Assembly: GCA_009784335.1 (NCBI GenBank)
Contig: WRBX01000052.1
Span: 1 to 5,470 of the forward strand
Source of the DNA: Oscillospiraceae bacterium
GTDB taxonomy: Bacteria > Bacillota_A > Clostridia > Monoglobales > WRBX01
DNA length: 5,470 nucleotides
Direction: 5' to 3'
Of the stretch, positions 1-5,041 are shown in pieces. How positions within the stretch are numbered: position 1 is the stretch's first letter; each line of letters starts with the position of its first letter. The notes below the pieces were generated by a model. That model ran no database searches. It was not told the origin of the DNA and saw nothing but the letters and a program-made list of their open reading frames with translations. The position numbers and the translations under genes are program-made.

Positions 1-1058
1 AGAATCGTCACCAGCATGCCGCGAGTCAGCGTGCCATCCGGCTCAAATGTATCGGAATAAACGCCATTCATCAGCCCGCTCTCTATCGCCCACTTGGCAT
101 CCTCATACCCCCAATGGATTTTCGGTATGTCCTTAAAATCTTCGATTAATACCAAAGGAGTAGGTGTTGGTGCTATAAAGGGTGTAGGTGTTGGCGCTAT
201 CAAAGGAGTAGGTGTTGGCATTGTCGTGGGAACACTTTGTTGCAGTGTTAAATAGAAAAATTCAAGCCCTTCGATTTTGGAAGAAGGTTGGCTGGGTTCC
301 GTGCCGGTATACCAACTTGCAGCCGGGCAAAGCAAATATCTTTTGTCGAAATCAAGCCCTTTTCCCACATGCAAATCCCCAATTAATGGCGCACTATACC
401 AATCAACATTGGCCACGCTCAGCGAATCCGCATTGGGGATATCTGCCGGAAACTCTTTCATTATGTAATATAACATCTGCGCGTTAACCCAATAATTATT
501 TTGCGCATCCGATTTTAATTTCAGCCACGCATATAAATCTGCATAGCTTTGCGTTTCTTTTTGGAGTGTTGAGCAATCTAAAACTAATTCCGGAACATTG
601 ATTATTTTATTAGTCGGTGTAGAATTATCGTTTCGAAGTGTTAAATAAACCCAATCTTTAACCAGTTCCATATATTGCCCACTGCTATTTGAATAAAGCG
701 CATAAACTTTCATTAAATATCTTGTGTTATGCTCGAAATTTGTGAAAGTTGCTTGGGCTGTGCTTGAAATATCTACTGCCGCGCGCCCGGGAACATTGGG
801 AAACTCAATGAATCTAAATGATAGATTTGGGTTGCTTGCCCACCAATTGCCTTGCGACCATTGCGTTAGTTTGGTGAGTAATTCACTATATGCCGCTTGC
901 TCCTGCCCAGAATTTTGGACATTGTAGCTCAATTCTAAAACATGCCCATCTAAAACTAAATTGGCTTGTGTTTCAGTTATCGCCTCAACATTCGCAAACT
1001 TCGGCATAAGTGCAAAAACCATCACAAATGCCAGCATCCCCGCTAAAACTTTTTTCAT
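1..1058 (-). CDS. Secreted SLH-domain surface protein (C-terminus beyond window)
   Basis: The 352 visible codons start at ATG 1058, with an AGGAGGT ribosome binding site 9 nt upstream. Residues 1-26 form a signal peptide: MKK, a hydrophobic core, then FALMPKFANVEA. Residues 33-142 and 157-272 look like two diverged copies of one unit. Each opens with LVLD, has an RYL(M/L) motif late, and ends in YLTL. Residues 277-303 are a proline/threonine linker of three PTPTP(L/F) units. From residue 308 an SLH domain begins (FKDI, HWGYEDAKWAIESGLMNG, F.PDGTLTRGML) and runs off the window edge. SLH domains typically anchor secreted proteins to secondary cell wall polymer, so the unique part is probably displayed outside the cell. 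I do not recognise the repeated unit and assign it no function. The gene is divergent from an XRE regulator. Confidence 0.9.
   Translation of the reverse strand, partial: MKKVLAGMLAFVMVFALMPKFANVEAITETQANLVLDGHVLELSYNVQNSGQEQAAYSELLTKLTQWSQGNWWASNPNLSFRFIEFPNVPGRAAVDISSTAQATFTNFEHNTRYLMKVYALYSNSSGQYMELVKDWVYLTLRNDNSTPTNKIINVPELVLDCSTLQKETQSYADLYAWLKLKSDAQNNYWVNAQMLYYIMKEFPADIPNADSLSVANVDWYSAPLIGDLHVGKGLDFDKRYLLCPAASWYTGTEPSQPSSKIEGLEFFYLTLQQSVPTTMPTPTPLIAPTPTPFIAPTPTPLVLIEDFKDIPKIHWGYEDAKWAIESGLMNGVYSDTFEPDGTLTRGMLVTI
154..225 (-). repeat. Three tandem 24-bp units encoding a PT-rich linker
   Basis: Three consecutive 24-bp units (154-177, 178-201, 202-225) differ at only a few bases. Read on the minus strand, they encode the linker core PTPTPLIA / PTPTPFIA / PTPTPLV. 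They separate the unique exported region from the SLH anchor. In-frame tandem repeats of this kind can change copy number by slippage and so alter linker length between strains; that is inference. Confidence 0.85.
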
Positions 1059-1099
1059 AAATAAATACCTCCTAAATAAATTTTGTTAACTACATTAGC

Positions 1100-1129
1100 A
1101 TTATTGCAAATATATTAAACCATTGTCAA
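1100..1129 (-). promoter_or_regulatory. Promoter of the first SLH gene
   Basis: On the minus strand a perfect TTGACA -35 box (1129-1124) is followed by an 18-nt spacer and AATAAT (1105-1100), one base from the consensus -10. Transcription would begin near 1093, giving a leader of about 35 nt that contains the AGGAGGT site at 1073-1067. The spacer holds one arm of the inverted repeat listed separately. Confidence 0.6.
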
Positions 1130-1148
1130 GAAATTAGATAATGGTTTA
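1116..1148. promoter_or_regulatory. Inverted repeat, candidate XRE operator
   Basis: TAAACCATT (1116-1124) and AATGGTTTA (1140-1148) are perfect 9-bp inverted arms separated by 15 nt. The left arm lies inside the -35/-10 spacer of the divergent SLH gene, and the right arm lies upstream of the XRE gene. This is a sensible place for a regulator that controls both genes. Binding by the adjacent XRE protein is inference from position. Confidence 0.5.
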
Positions 1149-1204
1149 TTTCAATTAAACTGCAATCTAATATTATTAAACTAATAACAATGGAGTGGGT
1201 AACT

Positions 1205-1552
1205 ATGGATTATGTTTTATTAGGCAATAATATTCGCAAATATAGAAAAATGAAAAATCTCACGCAGGAGCAATTAGCGGAGAAGTCCGAAATTTCTTCG
1301 GTATTTATGTGCCAAATTGAAAATGCCAATGGCAAGCCGAGCTTGGAAACTGTCGTTAATATAGCAACCTCACTTGAAGTTAGTATTGATGTGCTCGTTG
1401 GCGGCGTGGTATCAAATAATGAAATTGCAAAGTATATTAATGTTCCTTTAAATAACAAGCAGCTGGAAACCATTTCAAAATTATTTTCCAGCAAGACGGA
1501 TAAGGAAATTTCTTCCATTCTTAAAGCTATTGCCTTTTTATTGGAGAATTGA
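1205..1552 (+). CDS. XRE-family transcriptional regulator 1
   Basis: This is a 115-residue DNA-binding regulator. Residues 6-66 form a Cro/C1-type helix-turn-helix (HTH_3): NNIRKYRKMKNLTQEQLAE, then the recognition-helix region SSVFMCQIEN, then PSLETVVNIATSLEVSIDVLVGG. The C-terminal part (about 80-115) looks helical and carries LNNKQLETISKLF, a tail motif also seen in the second regulator of this window. It shows no enzymatic or peptidase domain. I chose ATG 1205 over the in-frame ATG 1190 because GGAG at 1192-1195 lies 9 nt upstream of 1205, whereas 1190 has no ribosome binding site. The gene diverges from the first SLH gene, so autoregulation and control of that gene are likely but unproven. 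It converges on prfB across a 466-bp palindrome-rich gap. Confidence 0.9.
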   Translation: MDYVLLGNNIRKYRKMKNLTQEQLAEKSEISSVFMCQIENANGKPSLETVVNIATSLEVSIDVLVGGVVSNNEIAKYINVPLNNKQLETISKLFSSKTDKEISSILKAIAFLLEN

Positions 1553-1610
1553 GATTAGAATTTGCGCCTCGAAGTGTGGCGGCTACGATGATGTGTTACT
1601 CTTGTGCGTT

Positions 1611-1663
1611 GTAGGGGCGATGGTCCCCATCGCCCGCGGGCGACCGAGGACGGTCGCCCCTAC
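1611..1663. repeat. Palindromic unit A (complete, double hairpin)
   Basis: The unit is bounded by GTAGGGGCGA (1611-1620) and its exact complement TCGCCCCTAC (1654-1663). Inside are two 9-bp hairpins. The first is GGGCGATGG/CCATCGCCC (1615-1623 with 1627-1635, 3-nt loop). The second is GGGCGACCG/CGGTCGCCC (1638-1646 with 1651-1659, 4-nt loop). It is the only unit with both matching outer ends. Confidence 0.85.
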
Positions 1664-1701
1664 GAAAACCGAACCCTGCGATGCAAATACCGGCAATTCC
1701 A

Positions 1702-1730
1702 GTAGGGGCGCCCCATGGGCGCCCGTTTAC
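1702..1730. repeat. Palindromic unit B
   Basis: The unit begins GTAGGGGCG like unit A and contains GGGCGCCC (1706-1713) and GGGCGCCC (1717-1724) around a 3-nt loop. It ends CGTTTAC rather than CCCCTAC, so the right end is diverged or replaced. Confidence 0.7.
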
Positions 1731-1742
1731 ATGGCATATATT

Positions 1743-1771
1743 CCGTGGGCGAACACAGTTCGCCCCTACGG
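1743..1771. repeat. Palindromic unit C
   Basis: CCGT (1743-1746) pairs with ACGG (1768-1771) outside an 8-bp stem GGGCGAAC/GTTCGCCC (1747-1754 with 1758-1765, loop ACA). The right side is CCCCTACG. Positions 1748-1770 are identical over 23 bases to 1846-1868 in unit E. Confidence 0.75.
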
Positions 1772-1784
1772 TGTTGGGGGAACT

Positions 1785-1823
1785 CCTTCGAAGGCCGGGA
1801 CGATGTGGGCATCGTCCCCTACG
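1785..1823. repeat. Palindromic unit D
   Basis: The palindrome CCTTCGAAGG (1785-1794) precedes a 9-bp hairpin GGGACGATG/CATCGTCCC (1797-1805 with 1810-1818, loop TGGG), and the unit ends CCCCTACG. The CCTTCGAAG box starts 12 nt before the stem, the same spacing as in unit E. Confidence 0.75.
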
Positions 1824-1833
1824 ATTAGATTAT

Positions 1834-1868
1834 CCTTCGAAGAGAGGCGAACACAGTTCGCCCCTACG
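1834..1868. repeat. Palindromic unit E
   Basis: CCTTCGAAG (1834-1842) is followed by a 7-bp hairpin GGCGAAC/GTTCGCC (1846-1852 with 1856-1862, loop ACA) and the CCCCTACG end. It has the left module of unit D combined with the stem of unit C. A short, possibly related hairpin, TCGCC/GGCGA, follows at 1891-1905. Confidence 0.75.
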
Positions 1869-1927
1869 AAAAGCACTATCACCCAAAGCCTCGCCGATGA
1901 GGCGACTAAAATAATCATATTAGTTTC

Positions 1928-1972
1928 GTTTTCGTGTGAATTCAAAATCTATGATTTTGAAGAGGCGAAAAC
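1928..1972. repeat. AT-rich nested inverted repeat
   Basis: An outer 7-bp pair GTTTTCG/CGAAAAC (1928-1934 with 1966-1972) encloses an inner 9-bp hairpin TTCAAAATC/GATTTTGAA (1941-1949 with 1953-1961, loop TAT). It lies beyond the 3' ends of both convergent genes. Neither strand shows a clean T-run directly after the stem, so it is not a standard terminator. Confidence 0.6.
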
Positions 1973-2003
1973 AAAAGGGGGTCTGGGGGAAAATTTCCCC
2001 AGA
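1973..2003 (-). terminator. Possible terminator of prfB
   Basis: Read on the minus strand just past the prfB stop, a 7-bp stem TCTGGGG/CCCCAGA (2003-1997 with 1988-1982) is followed by five C and then TTTTGTTTT. Position suits prfB termination, but the C-run between stem and T-tract is atypical, so this is tentative. Confidence 0.4.
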
Positions 2004-2018
2004 ATCAAAACAAAATTT

Positions 2019-3123
2019 TTATTGCGTTTTTAATTTCAAAAACGCATCAATAAACCCATCCAAATCTCCGTCCATAACCGCATTTGTATTACCAACTTCG
2101 TAATTGGTCCGATGATCCTTCACCATATTATAAGGATGAAAAACATACGAGCGAATCTGGCTGCCCCACGCGATTTCCCGCTGCACGCCCTTAATATCAG
2201 CGATTTTCTCGGCATGCTGCTCCTCGGCAATCTCAAACAATTTCGCCTTGAGCATCTTCATCGCCGTCGCCCGATTCTTCATCTGCGACCGCTCCGATTG
2301 GCAAGAAACCACCACGCCCGTCGGAATATGCGTAAGCCTAATAGCCGAATCCGTCTTGTTCACATGCTGCCCGCCGGCGCCGCTGGCCCGATATGTGTCC
2401 ACCCGTAAATCCTCAGGCGCGATTGTTACCTCAATTTCCTCGTCAATCACCGGCATAACCTCAACCGCCGCAAACGAAGTATGCCGCCGCCCCGAGCTAT
2501 CAAACGGCGAAATGCGCACCAACCGATGCACACCCTTCTCGGCTTTGGCATAGCCATAAGCCAGGTTGCCGTTCACCTCAAATGTAACGCTCTTAATCCC
2601 CGCTTCCTCACCGGCGAGATAATCCAAAACCTTGACATCATACCCGCGCCGCTCGCCCCAGCGGGTGTACATCCGAAAGAGCATCTCGGCCCAATCCTGC
2701 GCCTCGGTGCCGCCCGCCCCCGGATGAATGGTGATAATGCACGAATTAGCATCATATTCGCCGTTTAGCAGCGTCGCCAAATTCATCTGCTCGATACGAG
2801 CGGCCACATCCTCATAATTCTGCCGCACCTCGCCGAGCAGGCTCTCATCGGCGCACTCAATCGCCAAATCACAAAGCGCGAGCGCATCATCCCAAGCAGA
2901 TTTCAATCCCTCAAAAGCAGCAATTTTATCGCTCAAAACCTTAATCTTTTTGAGCACTCCCTGCGCGCTTTCCATATCATCGTAAAACCCATCGGCATGA
3001 GTTTTCTCTTCTAATTTTGTTTTCTCTTTTGCCGCCCCCTTGGCGTCAAAGAGAGTCTCCAAGTTCCTTCAATTTCCCCTCAAGCTCGCGAATCGCCGCC
3101 CTCAATTCTTTTAATTCAAAAAT
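2019..3123 (-). CDS. prfB: Peptide chain release factor 2, with programmed +1 frameshift
   Basis: Release factor 2 recognises UGA and UAA in the ribosomal A site and triggers peptide release. The gene is read as 3123-3049, then 3047-2019, giving about 367 residues, the usual RF2 length. The join is at CTT-TGA-C (3051-3045), the classical autoregulatory site: low RF2 slows UGA decoding and favours the +1 slip. In the joined numbering, the stop-recognition tripeptide SPF falls at 205-207 and the catalytic GGQ at 250-252, the same positions as in Escherichia coli RF2. The HPGAGGTEAQDW block and the downstream NKTDSAIRLTHIPTGVVV stretch are also present. Its own stop is TAA. The N-terminus has no ATG, GTG or TTG at a usable distance from the GAGGTGAT site; ATT 3123 is the tentative start. 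G+C is visibly higher than in the SLH/XRE module to its right. Confidence 0.95.
3045..3060 (-). promoter_or_regulatory. RF2 programmed frameshift site
   Basis: The zero frame reads GGA-GAC-TCT-CTT-TGA, then C. Slipping on CTT skips the T at 3048 and continues GAC-GCC-AAG. A Shine-Dalgarno-like GGAG (3060-3057) lies 5 nt before CTT, close to the position of the stimulatory element in other prfB genes. Without the shift the product is a 25-residue peptide. Confidence 0.93.
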
Positions 3124-3135
3124 CGTAATCACCTC
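3121..3135 (-). promoter_or_regulatory. prfB: prfB ribosome binding site with a non-standard start
   Basis: GAGGTGAT (3135-3128) is an 8-base match to the anti-Shine-Dalgarno complement. The codons after it are ATT (3129), ACG (3126), ATT (3123), TTT and GAA. ATT 3123 lies 8 nt after GAGG, within the 7-9 nt spacing of the other genes here; ACG 3126 lies 5 nt after it. The in-frame GTG (3132-3130) overlaps the ribosome binding site itself and has none of its own. Confidence 0.6.
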
Positions 3136-3143
3136 ACAAATAA

Positions 3144-3172
3144 AATATGCCACAAAAACTAATTTGTGGCAA
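3144..3172 (-). promoter_or_regulatory. Candidate prfB promoter overlapping an inverted repeat
   Basis: On the minus strand TTGCCA (3172-3167), a 17-nt spacer and CATATT (3149-3144) form a plausible promoter immediately before the prfB ribosome binding site. An 8-bp inverted repeat GCCACAAA/TTTGTGGC (3149-3156 with 3163-3170) fills the spacer and touches both boxes. It could be an operator, or a second terminator, since ATATTTTATTT follows the stem on the minus strand. Confidence 0.4.
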
Positions 3173-3180
3173 GTATTTTA

Positions 3181-3215
3181 AATAAAAAGCCCCACACGCA
3201 AAAGCAATGTGGGGC
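3181..3215 (-). terminator. Rho-independent terminator of the second SLH gene
   Basis: On the minus strand an 8-bp stem GCCCCACA/TGTGGGGC (3215-3208 with 3196-3189) encloses an 11-nt loop and is followed at once by TTTTTATT. It starts 14 nt past the SLH stop codon. It separates that gene from prfB, so the two are probably not one operon. Confidence 0.9.
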
Positions 3216-3229
3216 GTATGCCTAACTAT

Positions 3230-4897
3230 TTATTTTGTCGCGTCTACATACCTTTGTGTCATCGCTGCAACTTCTGCACGACTTGCAGTTCCTTGTGGCG
3301 CAAAGTAGTTTTCAGGATATCCATTTACAATTCCCTTGTTGACTGCCCAACTAACAGCTATAATTGCATAATCACTCACTTGCTCTTTGTCAGAAAAACT
3401 TAAATTTGCGCTTATATTGGGTTCATTACTTAATCTCCACAAAAGTGTTACGATTTGTTCACGAGTTATATCACCCTCAGGATTTGTGCCATCGGTTATG
3501 CCATTTTGCATGCCCCATTGTATAGCTTTTGCATACCAAGGATTGCTATTCGATAAATCAATCCCTTTATGGCGCGCAAGCACTGTCATAAACATTGCTC
3601 TCGTCATCTTTGCTTGTGGTGCAAATTCAGTTGCACTTATTCCATTGAACAATCCATTGTCTACAACAAACTGAATACTATTCACAAACCAGTCCGTTGC
3701 TTTTATATCTACAAATATATTTTCAACCTTTTGTTTAGTTGTAGATGTTATATTCAAAGATCCATTTCTCATAGATTGCGGGGTTATCTGATTCGTTGTT
3801 CCTATTTGAGATACTCTATCTCCAAGAAAATAATTTGCAGTACCATTTTCAAATCCAAAAAGTTGTATCATGAAATTCGCAGTATGAATTATAACTTCAT
3901 TATCTGATGTTACATATACATAATCAATTCTACCAAGGTTAAGATTACTGAACGACGAATTGAGGTTATCAACAATGCTATTTAAATCCCCATTGGCATT
4001 GTTCCATTCTGCTTTTTTATAAATACTACCTCCGGAAAGCAGAAATTTATCTCCCACCCCATTAGGTCCATAAATATCGCTTAAATAAGGATTAATACGC
4101 TTACTGTAAACAAAGTAAAAGTAATAATCTTGGCTGAAAACATAAAAAGCATAATTTGGAAGCACGACACCGTTATTGTCTCCCACATCATACCTATGGC
4201 AATAAATGCCGTCTATTGTTTGTGGATATGTGAAATTATTGCCATCTACTGCACCATATGTCATTATATGGTCTACAATTATTTCCAAATTGCTTTCAAC
4301 ATAATTAATTATGTCGGCAGCATTATCGAATTGTGGTTCTTCCATAGGTTTCTGTGTAAAAGCAATTCGTGTGTTATTATCAGGCTCTACATGATGATGC
4401 ACAGATGTTGTTACAACTTCTCCAGACCAAAAACTATAAACCCGTGTATTATGATTATAATCAAATAGAACACGAATATAATAACCGCTTGTGCCATCTT
4501 TAATACCTAAATAACTAAGCATATAATCCATATTATCATAATAATCTAAATGCATATTATTCACATATGGGTCGCAAGCAAATTCTCCATTTGCAAGCAT
4601 TTGCGGATATTCGACAAATTCGATTGCAGACTGATCTTCGATATTACTGATGATATGGTTGGCTATGTATCCAAAATTATCCCCAAAATATTTGTGTAGT
4701 TCTTTTAGAGAACTAATGCTGGGCATAGCTAAAGGCTTATGTGTGCTACCCAACGATGGCAAATCAGGCACAGCAAAAGGTAAAGTTTTTCCCATGTATT
4801 CTGTGGATGCAGCTTGGACTTCAACCCTTTCTTGAAGCTCTGGCATAATTGCAAAAATTATTGCAACTACCAGGCTCAGCGATAAAATCTTTTTCAT
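3230..4897 (-). CDS. Secreted surface protein with three C-terminal SLH domains
   Basis: This is a complete 555-residue exported protein. The signal peptide (about 1-30: MKKILSLSL, hydrophobic core, FAIMPELQERVEVQAA) resembles that of the other SLH protein. Residues 31-390 are an aromatic- and asparagine-rich region I do not recognise; it has no catalytic motif I can name. Three SLH domains follow: about 395-444 (FVDI..TDWF, TRAM), 452-490 (WYAKAIQWGMQNGI, TREQ) and 499-552 (FSDKEQVSDYA, NGYPENYFAP, SRAE). Three SLH domains are the usual complement for binding secondary cell wall polymer. ATG 4897 is chosen over TTG 4918 because AAAGG (4909-4905) sits 7 nt upstream of it. The gene diverges from XRE regulator 2 and has its own terminator. 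Its sequence is clearly AT-rich, unlike prfB. Confidence 0.93.
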   Translation of the reverse strand: MKKILSLSLVVAIIFAIMPELQERVEVQAASTEYMGKTLPFAVPDLPSLGSTHKPLAMPSISSLKELHKYFGDNFGYIANHIISNIEDQSAIEFVEYPQMLANGEFACDPYVNNMHLDYYDNMDYMLSYLGIKDGTSGYYIRVLFDYNHNTRVYSFWSGEVVTTSVHHHVEPDNNTRIAFTQKPMEEPQFDNAADIINYVESNLEIIVDHIMTYGAVDGNNFTYPQTIDGIYCHRYDVGDNNGVVLPNYAFYVFSQDYYFYFVYSKRINPYLSDIYGPNGVGDKFLLSGGSIYKKAEWNNANGDLNSIVDNLNSSFSNLNLGRIDYVYVTSDNEVIIHTANFMIQLFGFENGTANYFLGDRVSQIGTTNQITPQSMRNGSLNITSTTKQKVENIFVDIKATDWFVNSIQFVVDNGLFNGISATEFAPQAKMTRAMFMTVLARHKGIDLSNSNPWYAKAIQWGMQNGITDGTNPEGDITREQIVTLLWRLSNEPNISANLSFSDKEQVSDYAIIAVSWAVNKGIVNGYPENYFAPQGTASRAEVAAMTQRYVDATK

Positions 4898-4937
4898 AAT
4901 TAAACCTTTCTCGAGCAAAATGCTCTATAAAATTTTT

Positions 4938-4973
4938 ATAATACCATAATACCATAATGAAAATCTTTGTCAA
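4938..4973 (-). promoter_or_regulatory. Promoter of the second SLH gene with tandem ATGGTATTAT boxes
   Basis: On the minus strand a perfect TTGACA (4973-4968), a 16-nt spacer and TATTAT (4951-4946) form a strong promoter; transcription would begin near 4939. The 10-mer ATGGTATTAT occurs twice (4955-4946 and 4947-4938), overlapping the -10 box and the probable start point. The first SLH promoter has ATGGTTTAAT at 1123-1114. The boxes are candidate regulator sites. A small GAGCA/TGCTC hairpin (4913-4925) precedes the ribosome binding site. Confidence 0.6.
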
Positions 4974-4995
4974 CTAATTAAAACCAAAATCGCCC

Positions 4996-5036
4996 TGTTA
5001 AAATTTGCCACGAGTAAACTATCTGTAGGCGGTGAT
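4996..5036 (+). promoter_or_regulatory. Possible extended -10 and ribosome binding site of XRE gene 2
   Basis: TGTTAAAAT (4996-5004) resembles an extended -10 element, with no convincing -35 box upstream. AGGCGGTGAT (5027-5036) matches the ideal ribosome binding site at 9 of 10 bases and fixes the start at ATG 5042, with 9 nt after AGGCGG. The ribosome binding site is secure; the promoter is tentative. Confidence 0.45.
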
Positions 5037-5041
5037 TTTAG

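Larger units (their letters stand above)
1611..1868. repeat. Cluster of GC-rich palindromic repeats
   Basis: The 1553-2018 gap between the convergent XRE gene and prfB contains no credible gene. Its core is at least five GC-rich hairpin units, listed separately, whose ends are GTAGGGGCG on the left or CGCCCCTAC on the right. The stems differ in sequence but stay base-paired. They resemble the REP/MITE-like intergenic palindromes found in some bacterial genomes. I cannot name the family. Bases 1553-1610 show nothing recognisable. Confidence 0.8.

Noticed and set aside
212..927. Plus-strand open frames opposite the first SLH gene
   Set aside because: The minus frame is open for 352 codons with a signal peptide, strong ribosome binding site and SLH motif. 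The plus frames are its shadows.
1190..1204. Upstream ATG as the start of XRE regulator 1
   Set aside because: No ribosome binding site precedes it, and its own codons contain the GGAG that serves ATG 1205.
1210..1518. Minus-strand frame opposite XRE regulator 1
   Set aside because: It is antisense to a clear helix-turn-helix gene and has no supporting signals; a toxin-antitoxin reading has no sequence support.
1611..1868. CRISPR array
   Set aside because: The units are unequal in length, individually palindromic and spaced irregularly, with no constant repeat separated by unique spacers and no cas gene nearby.
1530..2033. A 167-residue plus-strand open frame across the palindromes
   Set aside because: It overlaps the end of the XRE gene, has no ribosome binding site, and its peptide is a translation of the GTAGGGGCG repeats. 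The same holds for the shorter frame at 1681-1914.
2112..2768. Three overlapping plus-strand open frames opposite prfB
   Set aside because: They lie antisense to conserved RF2 sequence, have no ribosome binding sites, and reflect the high G+C of prfB.
2019..3062. RF2 starting at ATG 3062
   Set aside because: This frame begins only five codons before the slip point and omits the first 25 residues. The CTT-TGA-C site and the upstream zero frame show the true N-terminus lies further upstream.
3209..4468. Plus-strand open frames opposite the second SLH gene
   Set aside because: They are antisense to clear SLH-domain coding sequence, rich in Cys/His/Ile by-product residues, and lack start signals.
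4898..4918. TTG at 4918 as the start of the second SLH protein
   Set aside because: It would add seven residues before a normal MKK signal peptide, and its frame contains the AAAGG ribosome binding site for ATG 4897.
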